A stretch of DNA of 64,000 nt from Variovorax sp. YR216. Lineage in GTDB: Bacteria > Pseudomonadota > Gammaproteobacteria > Burkholderiales > Burkholderiaceae_C. The notes beneath the pieces were generated by a model. The model did no database searches and was not told where the DNA came from. It saw only the letters and a program-made list of their open reading frames with translations. The stretch lies in NCBI RefSeq assembly GCF_900107745.1, contig NZ_FNRO01000010.1:142901-206900 (forward strand). Direction: 5' to 3'. The translations under genes were made by a program, and so were the position numbers. Shown here in pieces: positions 63,906 to 64,000 of the stretch (the first letter of the stretch is position 1; every line of letters begins with the position of its first letter).

Positions 63906-64000
63906 TCAAGACGCACCTCGGCCATGAGCGATCAGCAACGAACTCTTGGCGATGACCAGATTGGCCAATCCGAACAGGCTGAACAGCTGTGCCTGGTTCT
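63906..64000 (-). CDS. Transposase C-terminal end (IS5/IS1182-like), truncated by window edge
   Basis: The last 31 codons visible on the minus strand read NQAQLFSLFGLANLVIAKSS followed by LLIAHGRGAS and a stop at 63906. This resembles the conserved C-terminus of IS5-superfamily DDE transposases (family pattern KNxAQLxTLFALxNLxxxRxxL). The rest lies beyond the right edge. The downstream IS end would fall to its left, before the XRE gene. Assignment rests on a short segment. Confidence 0.6.
   Translation of the reverse strand, partial: NQAQLFSLFGLANLVIAKSSLLIAHGRGAS

Noticed and set aside
63784..63927. Small plus-strand frame of about 47 codons with a CxxC (CTSC) near its end
   Set aside because: It overlaps the minus-strand transposase tail and the IS end, has no clear ribosome binding site, and matches nothing recognisable.

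Overview
The window is GC-rich beta-proteobacterial chromosome, most like Variovorax or a close Comamonadaceae relative. Pointers are Bug-type (TctC) receptors beside MmgE/PrpD and isopropylmalate-dehydrogenase-like genes, a short ACT-ended SerA directly after SerC, many LysR regulators, and a Comamonadaceae-style intergenic hairpin repeat (about 12.2 kb). The genus is inferred from gene content only.

Region 1 (1-16.9 kb): one long minus-strand run for hemicellulose or oligosaccharide use. It encodes a sugar ABC importer (binding protein, two permeases, ATPase), a GH5 and a GH3 glycosidase, a Gfo/Idh/MocA oxidoreductase, a ThuA protein, and XylX-XylB-XylD homologues of the oxidative (Weimberg) xylose route. 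A GH100-like gene follows. A divergent ROK regulator faces the run, with an inverted repeat between them. Xylonolactonase and the final semialdehyde dehydrogenase of the route are not in view.

Region 2 (16.9-29.5 kb): serC-serA (overlapping), an autotransporter with a very long proline linker, then a minus-strand series DUF3300, DUF2950, PPK2, phospholipase D lipoprotein and SulP transporter. It ends at an IS3 transposase remnant preceded by a 36-bp palindromic repeat that recurs near 63.2 kb.

Region 3 (29.5-38.5 kb): a compact acid-sugar catabolic unit: DUF1537 kinase, RuBisCO-like protein, VOC protein, fused TRAP permease, TRAP receptor, an unusual SDR, and a divergent LacI regulator. It resembles D-apionate type pathways in which OiaK-like kinases and RuBisCO-like decarboxylases act in sequence. 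An 18-bp motif occurs upstream of the TRAP receptor and again at the SDR/LacI promoter region. IS debris lies on both sides, so the unit looks acquired.

Region 4 (38.5-40.7 kb): a lower-GC two-gene island with an HExxH protein and a helical, partly coiled-coil protein, neither recognised. It is the least explained coding stretch in the window.

Region 5 (41-57 kb): ordinary accessory genes. These include an acyl-CoA ligase, TrxC, a nucleoside deoxyribosyltransferase, LysR/M20 peptidase, a decayed LysR gene, cytochrome c', a cupin, a TIGR03118-like lipoprotein, a b561/YceI/YceI-like/SRPBCC operon, a DUF899 protein, a class III cyclase and a carboxymuconolactone decarboxylase-like protein.

Region 6 (56-64 kb): a LysR-controlled carboxylate cluster (Bug receptor, MmgE/PrpD, IDH/IMDH-type dehydrogenase, MDR reductase, periplasmic binding lipoprotein) closed by a strong terminator. 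A metallo-beta-lactamase-fold gene follows and is cut at about 63,071 by the end of a mobile element carrying three 20-bp repeats. Beyond it are a small XRE regulator with a palindromic operator candidate and the C-terminal end of a transposase running off the window.
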